Source: Ephydatia muelleri
Lineage: Eukaryota > Porifera > Demospongiae > Spongillida > Spongillidae
Direction: 5' to 3'
Length of the DNA: 64,000 nucleotides
Assembly (NCBI GenBank): GCA_013339895.1
Contig: JABACO010000016.1
Location: forward strand, 5,968,814-6,032,813
Below the pieces are notes generated by a model, which was given only the letters and a program-made list of their open reading frames with translations, was not told the origin of the DNA and ran no database searches. Both the position numbers and the translations under genes were made by a program. Shown here piece after piece: positions 1 to 11,965 of the stretch. The stretch's first letter is position 1, and every line of letters starts with the position of its first letter.

Positions 1-417
1 TCTTATAAAGCACAGATTCACAATCAGTCCGATTTATCGTAAATTATAAACGTGGTTGAAATTCAATTAAAAATAAAAAGCAAGATGACCGCCTATGTAT
101 GGGCCATTTCTCCATATGATCCGTCTAAGTCGTTTCCTTTTCCAAAACGTTCGCTTGGATCGAAGGGTGAAACGCGCTCGTTTAGAGCAGAGTGGTGTGA
201 AAGGCACAGCTGATCATAAATGTTATTGCAGAAGAGTTTGTTCGAGGTAACGAACACTGCCTGAGCCAGTTTGGTCATTATATATAATATGTATGCAACA
301 TTTCAAAATTCAAATGTACAATCGCAATTTCGATTTCATAGCATGATTTTTGGGCGGCGAACTGCAGTGAAATTCCTTATGGTTTAGGACGTTAATAATG
401 CATAATTTGTAAAGCTT
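1..417. other. Intergenic, no gene recognised
   Basis: AT-rich DNA. Short open frames on the minus strand have no recognisable motif, splice context or coding bias, so I see nothing supportable here. Confidence 0.5.
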
Positions 418-528
418 CTGGGGCTCCGCCCCAGACCCCGATAGGGGAGCTTACAGCGCTCCCCCATACCCCCTGGCTGGGTGGGAGGGGGTGTAACCCC
501 TCCCGCAACCACCCCCTTCATTGTTATT
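418..528 (-). repeat. Partial copy of GC-rich hAT-end repeat
   Basis: Begins with the GGGGCTCCGCCCCAGACCCC motif, followed by a short self-complementary GGGGAGCTTACAGCGCTCCCC block and a C-rich stretch. The same block recurs at 31380-31441 and 35140-35245, where it forms the subterminal part of hAT-like elements, and in decayed form at 48440-48520. Here the outer terminus (the CAGGGGCGGATCC-type end) is missing and the repeat runs straight into a ubiquitin fragment. It is therefore a truncated copy or a rearrangement breakpoint. Confidence 0.65.
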
Positions 529-566
529 CATTTGCCGGACCAATGTTTTGTACCTCCAACGCCCAT

Positions 567-693
567 GTTGGAGGTTGACACCATCGACAATGTGAAGGCC
601 AAGATCCAGGACAAGGAAGGCATTCCACCAGACCAACAGCAACTCATCTTCACTGGCAAACAGCTTGAAGACGGGCATACCCTGAGCTACTAT
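567..693 (+). pseudogene. Ubiquitin gene fragment
   Basis: Encodes roughly ubiquitin residues 15-60: LEV, then [20 protein letters not shown], then LIF.GKQLEDG, ending at LSYYN where canonical ubiquitin has LSDYN. Both the start ([11 protein letters not shown]) and the LRLRGG end are absent. It stops a few bases before the terminal inverted repeat at about 702. The same junction, with slightly more ubiquitin on the left, is found at 23660-23821, so the fragment was copied together with the neighbouring transposon. It has no promoter of its own. The Arg42-to-Gln and Ala46-to-Thr changes also mark it as non-functional. Confidence 0.9.
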
Positions 694-867
694 AACAAAA
701 ACAGAATAATGCATTACACTCCATGTCACTCAAAGTTATTTGAGTGACAATAAAATAAAAGTGGATGTCAAATACCTAGTGATTGTCACTAGACCAATAT
801 GCTCACTTTTTTTAGATCAATGAAATACACATCCATGAGTGGGTGTGATTTTAGGGTATGCACATTA

Positions 868-2410
868 AATAAACCCAGGCGCAATAGGGAATTCAACCTG
901 CACGTGCATAACTAGTGAACTACCTGTGCCATCAACAGAAGGACCTCCACCTGTACCATCAACAGAAGGACCTCCATCTGTGCCATCAACAGAATATTGA
1001 TCTATCACAGATTTCCAAGATGACCAGTAAATATACAGTGTTGTGTCTTGAATATTACTTACCATGCCCCTCCATATGCTGACTTGAACAATGTTACTTT
1101 CTCATCATCAATGTGTTTCTCTATGAATTGCGGCATGACATAATGCAAGGATGGCTGATCATCAGTGAGGATGGCTGACTCATGGTCAGATGTCTTCTTG
1201 CTGAGAAGTTGATCTTTGACACACTAAGAGTAGTCGATTGCATTTGGATCAAACAAGAAAAGGCCACTCCTTTTAAAACTATTCTTCACTGTTTCGTCTG
1301 TTATCTGATCCACTGCCAACTTGAGAACCTTGGGGAAGCTTTTGTTAGTTATCACATGGTTTGAGGTGGAAGTCTTCCATCTCTGTTGGCTTTCTCCCAC
1401 AACCCCTTCAATGGCTTAAAAACTGATACGTCTAAAGGGTTGAAGCATGTAGTGGAGTTTGGGTAAAAGTGCTACCAAGATAATCCCGTTGGATGCACAG
1501 AAGTCACAAGTCTCAGGGGAGAGGTGTGACCTGCGACCATCAGCAAAAATCCAGTACATCTTTGTACTTGGTGTTCAGTAAGCCAGGGATTGAAAACCTG
1601 GGTATGTAATCGAAGAATGTTACAGTTGTCATCCAACCACTATCTGACTAAAGCCCAACTAGGATCTACACTCCCCACCAGCTTCTATTACGTCATATGG
1701 GATGCTCTGCTTGTAGGAGTAAAACTGTCTTGGGTGGTGCCAAACTTCCATTGGCAGAATATCCCGTCAGCACAGTTAGGAGGCCCTCTTTGTCATTCTC
1801 CTTGCATGACACCTGCAAAAAGCTCTTACAATTAACAGGCCCCAATACTGTGCCCTTTTTCTTGGCAAGTAGGAACTGTGACTCATCAAAGTTAAATACT
1901 CTAGGATTTAGGAGAATATCTCCAGCTCCTTCCTGCTGAATGATGTAAGCCGCAATATCAGCGAACCACTTGCGAATATGAAACTTTGTTACAGTGGCCC
2001 TTCCACCTGTTAATTAACCTTTCAGGTACTTGTTCTGTGAGTTGAGGTTGGGCAGCATAAACCCATAGAACCAACATTTGCTAGGCCTGTCATTATAATA
2101 AATGGGTTTTTCTACCATTTTCGTTGATAATCTTTTGCACAATAACCATTAAATCATCACGTCATCGATTTATAAGAAAGCCACATTTGATAACTTGATG
2201 CAAAAGGCTACCAATGAACCCTCCTCGGCCTTAGTGAGCACGGGGTTTGGACCCATTCATCTCTCCTCTGGACTTTTACCACATCTTGAGTTTGTCCCGC
2301 AGTGTTGTACGGGGCACACTGAATGCCTTTGACGCTGTATTGCAAGTCAGACGACCCTCCGTAACTTCCTTCAGAGCTTAGTCCATGCTCTCAGTCGAAT
2401 ACTTCAAATA
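868..2410 (-). pseudogene. Tigger/jerky-like DDE transposase, decayed (copy A)
   Basis: Read on the minus strand in broken frames, this is a pogo/Tigger superfamily transposase. In order it has an N-terminal psq/CENP-B-like helix-turn-helix region (about 2380-2160), a first catalytic Asp in NFDESQF (about 1875-1896), a second in VFADG (about 1530-1550) and a third expected in LQPLDVSVFKPL (about 1415-1446). Here an extra base breaks the frame at the third. Several indels and stops rule out an active enzyme. It shares most lesions with the copy at 24236-25460, so decay preceded duplication. The family assignment rests on motif order recognised by eye. Confidence 0.75.
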
Positions 2411-3559
2411 CTGTCGTTTCATTACTGAACACTACAATATGATAAATTGTATTCTTTCATTTATCATGATAATTTGGTATTTAAAGAAACATGCATGCAT
2501 GCATACATAAGCCTATGCAAGCTAGTCATGCATGCAATAGGCCTATAGTTCAATTCAGTCCAAAGAAATTAAACTGTATATAGACCCTTTTCCATAATAT
2601 TACGACGCGCACGTTCACGTGAGCAAAGGTTAGAGAGCTGTTTAATTTTTATTTTTTTTTAGAGCTAGCTAAGGGCAATTCTAAGGTCTGTAACATTTGT
2701 GCAAGTTCGGTACACGTGTTTCCATCGGGTTGACCGAGGCGATGGTTTGTTCTGTAAGCGTACGGTTACTATAGGTTAAACAATCTTGTAATCCCTTTTG
2801 CGATCCATAGTAAGGTTCAAAAGAGTGAAACAACACATGATTCCAACCTTTTTGCTACACCCTGGGTGTAGGAAGGTACATTTGGCTTCAGCCTTTTGTA
2901 CATAATCTATGAACTAATCAAGAGTATGCAATTTAATGGCTTCGGCTGTAATCCCTCTGGTCCAGCTACAGAACATAAAGTACTAGAACCATACAAGCAG
3001 CATACACATAGCTGTTGGGTGGGTGTATAGATATATAAGACATGTTCACAAGGTGTTGTGTTGCTGGGATTCTTGCGTCAAACTACCCACTTTGCGCTCA
3101 TGCACATTGATTATATACGCAGCCCAAGCCATGCACTGATGCCCCGAAGATTCCGCGTCCACGCTTTATGAGTATGAACTCGTCTGTTGATGACATCAGC
3201 CAGCAAGATGCTTCGGCTCAAATAGGAGGTGTGTATTGAAATGAAAACTTGCTTTTATAGCTGCATACACTATATAACTTTAGGTGATGCGAGTGAAATT
3301 GATATGAAGATAAGGGATGTGAACACAGAGGTGCACATGACAGACCAAGCTGCAAACACAGATGTAACAGTAAAGGACAATGGTGTGAACATACTTGAGG
3401 ACCACAACTATACTGTCAGAGATACCTGCAAGAAGAGACAGACATGCATGAAGACAAAGGTGTGAACACAGAGCAAACAAATGCATTACTGCCCTTTGAT
3501 GAAAGTGCTGCATGATCCTTGGTAACATCTTTTGCTGATTGTTTCATCAAACTGTTACG

Positions 3560-4451
3560 TACAGTTGCACAAAGTCAATGTCAATCACCTCAGAAGGATC
3601 TACCTTCATGCAGGATAGAACCACACGCATATATTTAAAATAGTAACAAATTCACCCTGTACTACTTCTTACATTGTCCACAAATGACTTATTCCACTCA
3701 CAAGGAAGTGAGGTACACGATGGTTTAGTATATCTCAATTTGCATGCAGCTTCAATTTAAAACAGTAGAGCAGCAACATGGCTGCACACTTTACCTAATC
3801 TGTGCACAAATGCATGGAAGGCAATATATATATGCACATAAATTAGTTGTGCAACTACGCCCAACTATGAGCTTACCCCGCCATGCATTTGAAATGTGCT
3901 GCATTCACAGAGCCGTCTTGTTTAGACAAAATAACCCATGCTTCATAACCTTGGTCAGCTGCCTTTTGACTTGGATTTACCTTTGCCTTAAAAGACACGC
4001 GTACCTGCTAAGTTCATAAGAAAAAACTGTTTGAACATAACCATTGTAAAAGTAGTTGTATGCTTCAAGTGACTTGAAAGCCTTCAGAGTTTCCTGTGTG
4101 TATGTTCCCTTCGTATGAATGAGATATATGTATAAAAATGTCGCCAAACTGTAAATCTGGCCACGTGGTAACATCATTAATCCAGTCCTTCTCATCAATG
4201 CCGTAAGGATCAAGAAACACTTCACCATCGATCTGCAGCTTCACAAGGTGCCGTTTCCGCGCTAAATGGTCAAGTGAACTGAAGTAAGTTGACTCCATTC
4301 TTTTACGCGCGAGGTCCGGGTACGAGAAAATGGTCCTCGCACGAGGAATCATGTCACATGACATTTGATGGTACGCCCATATTGGAAAAGGGTCTAAGTA
4401 ACTGAATAAAAACAGCAGATGGGAACAGAACATATCTGTAGTGTAAACCAC
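3560..4451 (-). pseudogene. SWIM zinc-finger gene, decayed (copy A)
   Basis: On the minus strand an N-terminal part contains IDGEVFLDPYGIDEKDW and WPDLQFGDIFIHI. This is followed, after a frame change, by ETLKAFKSLEAYNYFYNGYV, then AKVNPSQKA and the SWIM motif. A short gap with a GTAAGC donor separates it from GKVCSHVAALLF. SWIM fingers have the pattern CxC...CxH. Here the first Cys is replaced by Phe (HFKC) while copy B keeps HCKC, so this copy has lost a zinc ligand. A further downstream block reads VDPSEVIDIDF. Proteins of this layout are common in cnidarian and sponge genomes (my recollection). Role unknown. Confidence 0.65.
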
Positions 4452-4559
4452 TCTTTTTACCTAGTGACAATCACCGTTAATCAAAAGTAGTGGATTCCAC
4501 TAGATTTTGCGAGTGCTATGGTATAGCACTCGTAAAATCGAGTGTAATGCATCATTCTG

Positions 4560-5199
4560 TTTTTGCTGTGAAAGCCAGTATGCTTCATTAAAAATGATGT
4601 ACATTATATTGTTCAGAAATAACTGCTCTTCTCTAACAGCAAGATTTTAAGCAGATTTGTATTACATACCTTCCAGACACTGACTTGCACCAAATAACCG
4701 CGCTGTACAATTGTGCGGTGTTTACCAGGCCATTTCTACCGATAGCTAACTTTACGTCATTATTTTGCAAAAACTGAAATAGTACATATAACTTTCCAAG
4801 TAGTATGATTTTCATTTTGTGCCGAAGGATAAAAACGTTAGAGGTCTTTGCGCCGCGTTTAAAGTGAAGGGTGGCGAACACTCTTACTGGCGGACAGACG
4901 CTACCCTACTTGTCCCTTTGTCTATGTAAAAGTCATTTGTTGAAAATATCATTAGTGGCTACGTGATGAACAAATATCGAACACTTTGTGAAGTCGGGGA
5001 ATTTCCTTTTAAATTAACTTGCTGACTCCGTAAGTTATACAGTATACCTATTGTCTCAGGGTTGCCGACCGCTAAGTGTTTAACGCGTTGTAACTGCTCA
5101 CAATGTGCTAGGTCAAACAACTGAGACATTAATCAAAGCAGGACACTAGAAACGTAAGCATTGCCTATTTCTCCCTCACCCGATAACGTCTCTGTTCTA
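4560..5199. other. No gene recognised
   Basis: Sequence between the TIR element and the protease region of the Ty3/Gypsy element. It may include the decayed 5' part (gag, 5' LTR) of that element, but no match to the 3' LTR at 8922-9097 can be seen. Confidence 0.4.
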
Positions 5200-5246
5200 C
5201 CAGGTTGCATTAGCTATCAGCTGTAAGTTTAATGGTATTTGGCTAT

Positions 5247-8200
5247 ATGCGGATGTTACTGGATACGGGGTCAGCAGTAGCTTTGATAAGCGAAGATGTT
5301 TGGGTGGAATTGAAGCTGAAAAACGATAGTCACAGGTTGGAGTCACCCGTTCAAAGAGATGGGGAGAGAAACTTGATTTGGTAGGGCAATGTACAATGAT
5401 TATTAAGATGGGGTGGGGGTGGGGGGTGGGGGTGGGGCTGGGGTGGGATGGGGGGTGGGGGGTGGGGTGGGATGGGGGGTGGGGGGGTGGGAGGGTGTCT
5501 GCTGCACATAGCATATTGATAGCTAGAAGCCTTACACCAGAGTGTCTGCTGGGAGCTGACCTTTTGTCTCATCATCATTGTGCAGCAGCAGGTGCTGTAT
5601 GCTGGCAGAAAGCACGTATGCATGTGTCCACCTGACGGCGGTGTGCATGAAAGTCATGCTGTCTGTTTTGTGCGTATGGCAGAGACCACTGAGGTGCCCT
5701 CTTGTTGTCAGATACACCTTCCTGTGAAAATTGATAGGGTCCAAATGACAGGGCAGAATGAAGTACTTGTGGAGCCATTGGATGACTTCATGGAACAGCA
5801 CTGTTTAGTGGTGGCATGTTCCTTGGCCCAGGCATGTTCAGAGCTTACTTTAATTCAGGTTCTTAACCCCTCTCCAGTTTCAGTGGCCCTATACTAGAAC
5901 GAGAAGGTGCAGTGGCAAGGTCAGTCAACCACATTTTTTTGTAATGCCACACAAGAGGCAGAACATGATAGCTCTATGAAGATCAAAATGGAGAATGCAG
6001 TGCAACAGATGCTGCATGGTACCACCAAGCTGACTGAAAAAGAAAGGGATGCAGCTGTAGCACTCCTATATCCAAGTTCAAAGCCATCATTGCTTTGGGA
6101 GAAGATGATCTTGGCCACACTGCATCGTACGACACTCAATTGATACTGAGAGTAGTCAACCAGCAGTACAACAGCAGGATAGAAGACTGCCCTTTCATCA
6201 GAAGCCAGTTGTGCGTAAGTTAGTGGATAGCATGCTGTCGTGAGACATCATTGAGCCTAGCCCTGGACCTTGGGCATCACCAGTGGTGTTAATGAAACAG
6301 AAAGATGGGTCTATAAGATTTTGTGTGGATTTGAGGGTAATGATTACCCAAAAAAGATACTCAGCCTCTCCCAAGAATTGATGACACACTGGATGTCCTT
6401 GGGGGTGCACACGTTAGACTTATGTAGCAAGTGGGTATTGGCAGGTGGCAGTGAACCCAGCAGATAGGGAGAAAACTGCATTTATAACAGCCTATGGGCT
6501 TTACCAGTCATGCCATTTGGCTTATGCAATGCCCCAGCTACCTTTCAAAGGTTGATGGAACATGTGCTAACTGGTCTCTATGGGTCATGCCCGGTTTATC
6601 TTGATGATATAATTAATGTTCAACAGCCTTTGAAGCAGCTAAGGGATGTTTTTGTCCATTTAAAGGTGGTTAAGCCTGCTAATTGTCACCTGCTTTTACG
6701 GGGTATTTGGGGCATTTCATATCTGATAGAGGGATAGAAACAGATCTAGAAAAGGTGAAATGTGTTGCAGACTGGCCGGTACTTTGTGAATCAGAAGCAA
6801 CTGCAATGTTTTATGGGTCTTGCCTCATATTACTGCCGTTTTGTTAGAAGTTTTGCATAACTAGCTACCCCTTTGCATGCTCTCACACAAAAGGAAAGGG
6901 AATGGGAATGGACCCAGGTGTGTAATGAGGCATTCTTTGAATTGAAGAAGAGACTATTATCCACACCTATACTGTCATTACCACATTTTAACCGTGGATT
7001 TATGGTTGACACAGCTGCCAGTGGGGAAGGGCTAGGAGCAGTGCTCTCTCAGGTGGTTGATGGTCATGAGTGTGTGGTGTCGTATGCGAGTAGGGTCCTC
7101 TCCAGGAGTGAGAGGAAGTATTGTGCAACTCATCGAGAGATGTTGGCACTGGTGTGGGCAGTTCACATCTTCAGACTCTACCTTTATGGAAAGAGATTCA
7201 CACTCAGGATGGACCACAGCTGCTTGAAGTGGCTGCATAACTTCAAGGAGCCTGAGGGGCAAGTGGCTAGGTGGCTTGAAACATGGGCAGAGTTTGACTA
7301 TGAGGTGGTACACCGTCCAGGTAAACAACACCAAAATGCAGATGCCTCATCACGCAAGATGTGTAAGCAATGTGGGACCCAGGTGGGTGGGGATGAAATT
7401 ACATTGGAGGGACAGCTGAATGCTATAGAGGTGTCAGCCACACAGACCGTATTGCCTAATGAAGGAACAACAAACTCGGACAGTGATAAAAACTGAAATA
7501 GTTAGGGGATGGCAATATTTTCTCAGATAGATGTCAATCTATTGTCAGCTGGAAGCTACAATCACTGTGGACTCAAAGGAAATTTGTTGCTGAAGAATGG
7601 CATTCCGTATTGCCAGTGGGAAGACATCCCAGGAGGGGAATGAATAAACACCTACAGCTGGTTCTCCCATCTGCCTGGATCCCTGATGTTTTATATGGGT
7701 GTCACAATTTCATCATTTCAGGACACTTAGGTGTCAGGAAAACACTTGAAAAGATTCAGCACCGGTTTCTACTGGCCAGGGCAGCGAAAAGATGTGGATA
7801 TGTGGTGTGGTAAGTGTGCAGTTCACTCAAGACACCTCATAGGTTACGGGCACCACTGGAAGTGAGCATGGTGAGTAGACCATTGGAGCGTATAGCAATG
7901 GACATCCTGTGCCCTCTTCCTGAGATACCACGAGGAAGTAAGTACATTCTGGTAGTAGGTGACTACTTCACAAAATGGAAGGAGGCTTATCCACTGAAGA
8001 ATATGGAGGCTACTTCCGTAGCATGAGCATTTGTGAAGGAGTTTGTTGATTAGGTGTGCCTTGAGTCTCTTCATATAGATCAAGGGAAGAATTTTGAGTA
8101 AGCCCTAATTAAAGAAATCTGCCAGGTACTGGGTGTGAAAAAGACTCAGTCTGATGTTTGGACGTGAGCCACACTCCTCTGAAGACATTATGTTTGGTAT

Positions 8201-8909
8201 TCCGGCTGAAGAGTATACATCACCTGAGCAGTACAGCCATATCTTGGTAGAAAGGGGATATAAGCTGGTTAGGGATCATGTAGAAAAGAAACAGAGGCAC
8301 CAGAAGGATATATTTGACAGGAAGGTAAAGGGTCATCCATACCATGTAAGTGATCTGGTGTTTCTGCACAACACCCAAAGGGCACCTAGGAAGTTTCTGC
8401 AGACCATGGCTGGGGCCTTTTAAGGTGATTTTAAAAGATAATGAGTCCAAATGTGTATTGAATTGTCAACTGGAGTAGCCCTCAGAAGCGGAAAGTGGTA
8501 CACTTTAACAGGTTAAAACCAGCATCTGCAGGTCGATAATGAAGATAGTCAATCACAGCAACATGTGAGCACAGAAATACCTAAAACCTCAAGCAAGAGA
8601 CCACCAGAGTTGCATAATGGGAATGATGAGGAGGGGGAGTTTATTTATTCTGATATAGAGGAACTTAACACTGATGCTGCACCTGCACCAGCCCCAGCAG
8701 AACAGTTGAGAGGAAGAGAGCAAGAACCCAATGATCTACTACAAGAGATCCCACATGCTATGCAACCAGAAGTGGTTCCCATCCCAGCCTCGCCATTGAG
8801 AAGATCAGGCCGAAGAACACAACCTTCCACTCGTTACGGACAGCCGCTGATTGTCCCTGACAGCATTCCTGAGAACATTGCTGTTGGGAGTGTGAGGACA
8901 CACTCTTAG
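5247..8909 (+). pseudogene. Gypsy pol polyprotein, decayed
   Basis: The aspartic protease starts near 5247 with LLDTGSAVALISEDVW, and a GADLLSHHHC-like block follows near 5555. RT is recognisable from about 6240, with MPFGLCNAPATFQ and the catalytic YLDD at about 6510-6612. RNase H fills the longest open stretch, 6873-7496, and retains VSYASRVLS and a MDH motif before the WLHNF segment. Integrase spans about 7610-8150: HLGVRKTLEKIQ, the cysteine pair of the zinc region, then a core with MDIL and YFTKW. The last open frames (8154-8423 and 8565-8909) are the C-terminal tail, which ends just before the polypurine tract. Stops at 8026 and 8053 and shifts between RT blocks show inactivation. Confidence 0.88.
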
Positions 8910-8921
8910 AGAAGGGGGAGC

Positions 8922-9097
8922 TGTGTAGCACCTGCCATATATTTGAACTCAGCTGACTTATAGCATGTAGCGTCTGTCTGTCTAGTGCCTCAGCTGACTT
9001 GCACATATCACATGCTGTGCATCCATTCTGTACCTATATAAGTGCATGTACAAGTACATGAATAAAATCTTTCGCTACTGGCTCAAACTGGGCTACA
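8922..9097 (+). repeat. 3' LTR of the Gypsy element
   Basis: Starts TGTGTAGCA directly after the purine tract GAAGGGGGAG and ends GGCTACA, giving the usual TG...CA boundaries. It contains a TATA-like CTATATAAG at about 9035 and the polyadenylation signal AATAAA at about 9061. The length (176 bp) fits a small LTR. No second copy is seen in the window. Confidence 0.75.
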
Positions 9098-9114
9098 CTA
9101 TCATCGCCAGTTAC

Positions 9115-9535
9115 ATTATTTGCATGCCGGAATGGCTCGACTCCCCGCTCGAGCCATTCTAGCATGCAAGTTACTTTTTTTGCATGTCAGAATGGCTGGA
9201 AGGTACTTATTTGCATGCCAGAATGGCTCGAGCCATTCTATCATGGCCAGTTAGTTTATTTGCAAGCCAGAATGGCTCGAGCTATTTCAGCACACCTGTG
9301 ACTTTATTTGCGTGCCAGAATGGCTTGAGCCATTCTAGCACCTTAGTTACTTTATTTGCATTTCGGAATGGCTCGAGCCATTTTAGCACACACAACTTAC
9401 CTTATTTGCATGCCAGAATGACTTGAGCATTCTAGCACGCAACTTACTCTATTTGTATGCCAGAATGGTTCGAGCCATTCTAGCACGGCCATGCAGTTAC
9501 TTTATTTGTATGGCAGATTGGCTCCATGCTCCAGT
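9115..9535. repeat. Tandem palindromic satellite, ~48-bp unit
   Basis: Eight to nine units, each centred on the palindrome AGAATGGCTCGAGCCATTCT and separated by a TAGCAC...GTTACTTTATTTGCATG spacer. The units differ by point changes and one is interrupted near 9200. Every unit can form a stem of up to 10 bp. The array lies directly after the LTR, outside the retroelement. Confidence 0.85.
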
Positions 9536-9661
9536 GTCATTGAACTATTATTCATAGTTATTACTTGGCTGATGCAAAAATTCATTTTACAATAATTGTA
9601 TTCATGGTAGTCAGCCGTACACAGGGATCAGAGGCGGGCCTCATTAAGCCCAGCACACAAA

Positions 9662-10206
<545 letters not shown>

Positions 10207-10319
10207 TGTGCTAAACACTTGCCACATTCCAGCCGTACTATACTTATTTATCTTTTGCTAGAGTGCTTCATAAGAAGTTCCGAGAGATTCGTTCAGTTGT
10301 TTGTTCATGTCCAGGTCCA

Positions 10320-10420
10320 CTGTATTTCCCCATACCCCCTAGTTAAGCAGGAGGGGTACCCCTCCCCATCCTTGCTTATCACTTTGCCCCCCTCCCCTCG
10401 AAATCCTGGATCCGCCCCTG
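10320..10420 (+). repeat. hAT-end-like repeat fragment in IR1 left arm
   Basis: C-rich block ending AAATCCTGGATCCGCCCCTG at 10420, the reverse complement of the CAGGGGCGGATCCAGG end seen at 31314 and 35301. A decayed match lies in the other arm at about 18480-18560, so it was present before the inverted duplication. Confidence 0.65.
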
Positions 10421-10966
10421 TATTAAATCAGTGAGAATGTGTTTCTGAAGACCCCGTCCGGATTATGTATCTGGAAGTGACTCATTTTTCAACCTGATAA
10501 AAAACTACTGCAATTTCACCAAGATACCTAATCAGGGCTTTTATATCAAAATTTAAATCACATAAATGAATGATGCTATTTAGTGCTGGACGAGAAAATT
10601 ATATGATTATGTGGAACGCACTTTTATACTTTGAATACATTATTAGCTAACCTGATTAAATGATCGGAAATTTGATCTAGAACTGTGCGTAATTATTATT
10701 TCCTGACTGGTTTTATTAATTCTAAGCATGTGTGCCGTGGTGAAGGACAAGGCAGCTGAGTTCTTTCAGCCCATGCAGATGGGTGCTGCTTGTCGTGCTG
10801 GTGCACAGAGGGTAACCCATGATCTCAGGTGATGCATTGAGGACTGAGCACTGGGTGGACAATGACCTTCAAGGTGGGATATAAAGAATGCCTTCAATAT
10901 TGTCTCTAGGCAAGCAGTTTGTGATGAGTGTGCCCCTTTTCATGGGTGTCTTGGAGCTATGGAACT

Positions 10967-11560
10967 GTCATGCCGTAAATGGTCCGGGCTACAACTGGAC
11001 CGGCCGACCATCCATGGCACTACAGATAGTCCCCCCCCTGATTTTCGTAGGGTCATCACCCAAAATCCCCCTCTGCTACAAATGGTTTCCTCCCTTTTCT
11101 TAGCCACTATTATTTCAACCTTTTGCTTTTCGAGCTGGCCATCAAACGTAAAGCTCATCGAATCGAGACAAATCATCTCTAACCCAACGTCTTTAAGCCC
11201 AGCTAGCATGGAACAGTATGCTGCCACCCTAAGTCATGCATAGTAAGATATAATTACAATCTTTGATACAATGCTTTTAAAATTGCTGTAAGCCATGAGG
11301 GCGAGCATTGCAAACTGGTACCATGCATACAGTGAAAACTTGTCAGTATTTTTTTATTGTATCCACTTAACTGGTGTTATTTTAATTGAGGGGACCATCT
11401 GTGGCAGAGTGGGATGATCCATTTATGGCAGCACGGATGGTTCTAGGGGGACTGTTCACAGTGCCATGGATGATTCGAGAGAACCACCTGCAGTTGTCAC
11501 GGATGGTCCGGGGGGACCGATCATATAAGGGGACCATCTGTAGTGTGACAGGACCGATCC
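10967..11560. mobile_element. Insertion in retroelement with internal inverted motifs
   Basis: Absent from the mirrored copy, where the flanking sequences (GGTGCCTTGGTA and CCTCTGTTGTGGC in that copy) join directly. Near its left end is CACTACAGATAGTCCCCCC (about 11017). Near its right end is the reverse complement of CACTACAGATGGTCCCCTT (about 11530-11545), plus three more GGACCATC...-type copies. This suggests a MITE with subterminal repeats. Exact ends and target duplication are not resolved by eye. Confidence 0.55.
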
Positions 11561-11774
11561 TCTGTTGTGAGACCCACTTGACCAGATAAGCTCAGAGTCT
11601 GGTGTGCAGCAGGGTGACCTCTTAGGTCCCTTGCTGTTGCATTGGTCCCACATAAATTGGTGTCCAGCCTGGATGCAGATGATGAGTGTGCTGACCTCGT
11701 CCTTCAAGCCTGGTACCTTGATGATGGAGCCCTTGCTGGCAGCAGCCCAGTTTGTGCTGTACCTGATTGAGGAG

Positions 11775-11965
11775 ATGGACCCTGCACTGGACCTCCATGT
11801 GAACAGGAGATGGTGGAGATGGACCCTGCACTGGACCGCCATGTGAACTGGAGATGGGCCCTGCACTGGACCTCCATGTGAACTGGAGATGGACCCTGCA
11901 CTGGACCTCCATGTGAACTGGAGATGGACCCTGCACTGGACCTCCATGTGAACTGGAGATGGTGG
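11775..11965 (+). repeat. Minisatellite expanded inside RT coding region (left arm)
   Basis: About five copies of a ~35-bp unit, GGACCTCCATGTGAACTGG plus AGATGGACCCTGCACT. The single-copy source encodes the conserved GLHVN segment that follows the YLDD motif. The same unit is expanded independently in the other arm (17455-17700) with different copy number and variants. Confidence 0.8.

Larger units (their letters stand above)
702..4559 (-). mobile_element. TIR element (copy A) with SWIM and DDE genes
   Basis: The ends are inverted: CAGAATAATGCATTACACTC at 702 and the reverse complement of CAGAATGATGCATTACACTC ending at 4559. The match extends outward through an A5/T5 run. Short subterminal palindromes lie at both ends (about 727-747 and 4509-4533). 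On the minus strand the element carries a SWIM zinc-finger gene (about 4451-3560) followed by a Tigger/jerky-like transposase (about 2410-868). A clear target duplication is not visible. Copy B at 23822-28440 is collinear with this one, and both begin beside a ubiquitin fragment. That points to a segmental duplication, not two independent insertions. Confidence 0.7.
5200..9097 (+). mobile_element. Ty3/Gypsy LTR retrotransposon, 5'-truncated
   Basis: Protease, reverse transcriptase, RNase H, integrase and a C-terminal tail follow each other on the plus strand. A purine-rich tract (8911-8920) and a 3' LTR complete it. The order RT-RH-IN is that of Ty3/Gypsy (Metaviridae-type) elements. No 5' LTR, primer-binding site or gag is recognised, so the left end is truncated or decayed. 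Multiple stops and frameshifts make the copy dead. Confidence 0.88.

Noticed and set aside
5197-5514. Proline-rich minus-strand open frame
   Set aside because: Antisense of the Gypsy protease region and a G-rich simple repeat at 5408-5488.
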